43,736 bases of DNA from Eubacterium multiforme (GTDB taxonomy: Bacteria > Bacillota > Clostridia > Clostridiales > Clostridiaceae). Every line of letters starts with the position of its first letter. Within the stretch, counting starts at the first letter, position 1. The notes beneath the pieces are model-generated. The model made no database searches. It saw only the letters and a list, made by a program, of their open reading frames with translations, and had not been told where the DNA came from. The stretch covers positions 1-43,736 of the forward strand of contig NZ_JAUSUF010000017.1 in NCBI RefSeq assembly GCF_030813415.1, written 5' to 3'. Shown here piece by piece: positions 43,692-43,736 of this stretch. A program made the position numbers and the translations under genes.

Positions 43692-43736
43692 GTATGATGA
43701 GTTGGTTAATTTGGAATAATATACTATAAAGATTTT

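Overview
The window is very AT-rich, tightly packed and reads with strong GGAGG/GGTG ribosome binding sites. It encodes lactose-family PTS systems, an oleate hydratase, YbaK, DedA and several short ABC permeases. All of this fits a low-GC Firmicute, most likely Clostridium (C. perfringens-like). Species is inferred from gene content only. Most genes lie on the minus strand.

Layout, left to right. 1-285: the 5' end of a minus-strand gene with a CodY-like box and a sigma-54-like promoter. 286-3288: ABC exporter operon 1, whose leader can fold so as to hide the first ribosome binding site. 3563-5678: mannose-1-phosphate guanylyltransferase (manC) and an LprI-type lipoprotein-like gene broken by a one-base frameshift. 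6019-7477: a three-gene toxin-like cassette (54-aa protein, zeta-type kinase, Fic protein). 7478-8167 and 9843-10631: gene-free stretches holding decayed copies of the manC/LprI segment. 8168-9842: MBL hydrolase, flavin-binding PPOx-fold protein and MarR regulator, with tandem palindromic operators. 10632-13396: ABC exporter operon 2. 13505-17366: YbaK, a POT-family peptide transporter and aminopeptidase P. 17766-21616: a lone MerB-like protein, a B12-binding-type radical SAM enzyme and a GT-C-like membrane protein.

21668-26022 is the most interesting segment. It is a five-gene operon with four proteins carrying a heavy-metal-associated-like domain whose CxxC is replaced by an H-S-x-x-G-R-x-R motif. 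One of these is a P1B-type ATPase with YSC in place of CPC in the metal-binding helix. The operon is preceded by a promoter with a Fur-box-like sequence between its -35 and -10. I interpret it as a ferrosome (fez-like) iron-storage organelle operon.

26471-28240 carries a charged 149-aa protein, a YxeA-family protein and a DedA protein. 28341-39836 holds two back-to-back lactose-family PTS operons, each led by a PRD regulator. The first ends in a GH4 6-phospho-glucosidase of the CDMP (alpha) type. The second has two EIIA, two EIIB, one EIIC and a tyrosine-type phosphatase. The window ends with a DUF2087 regulator, an unknown membrane-anchored protein, oleate hydratase, and a short hairpin-plus-terminator unit on the plus strand at the right edge.
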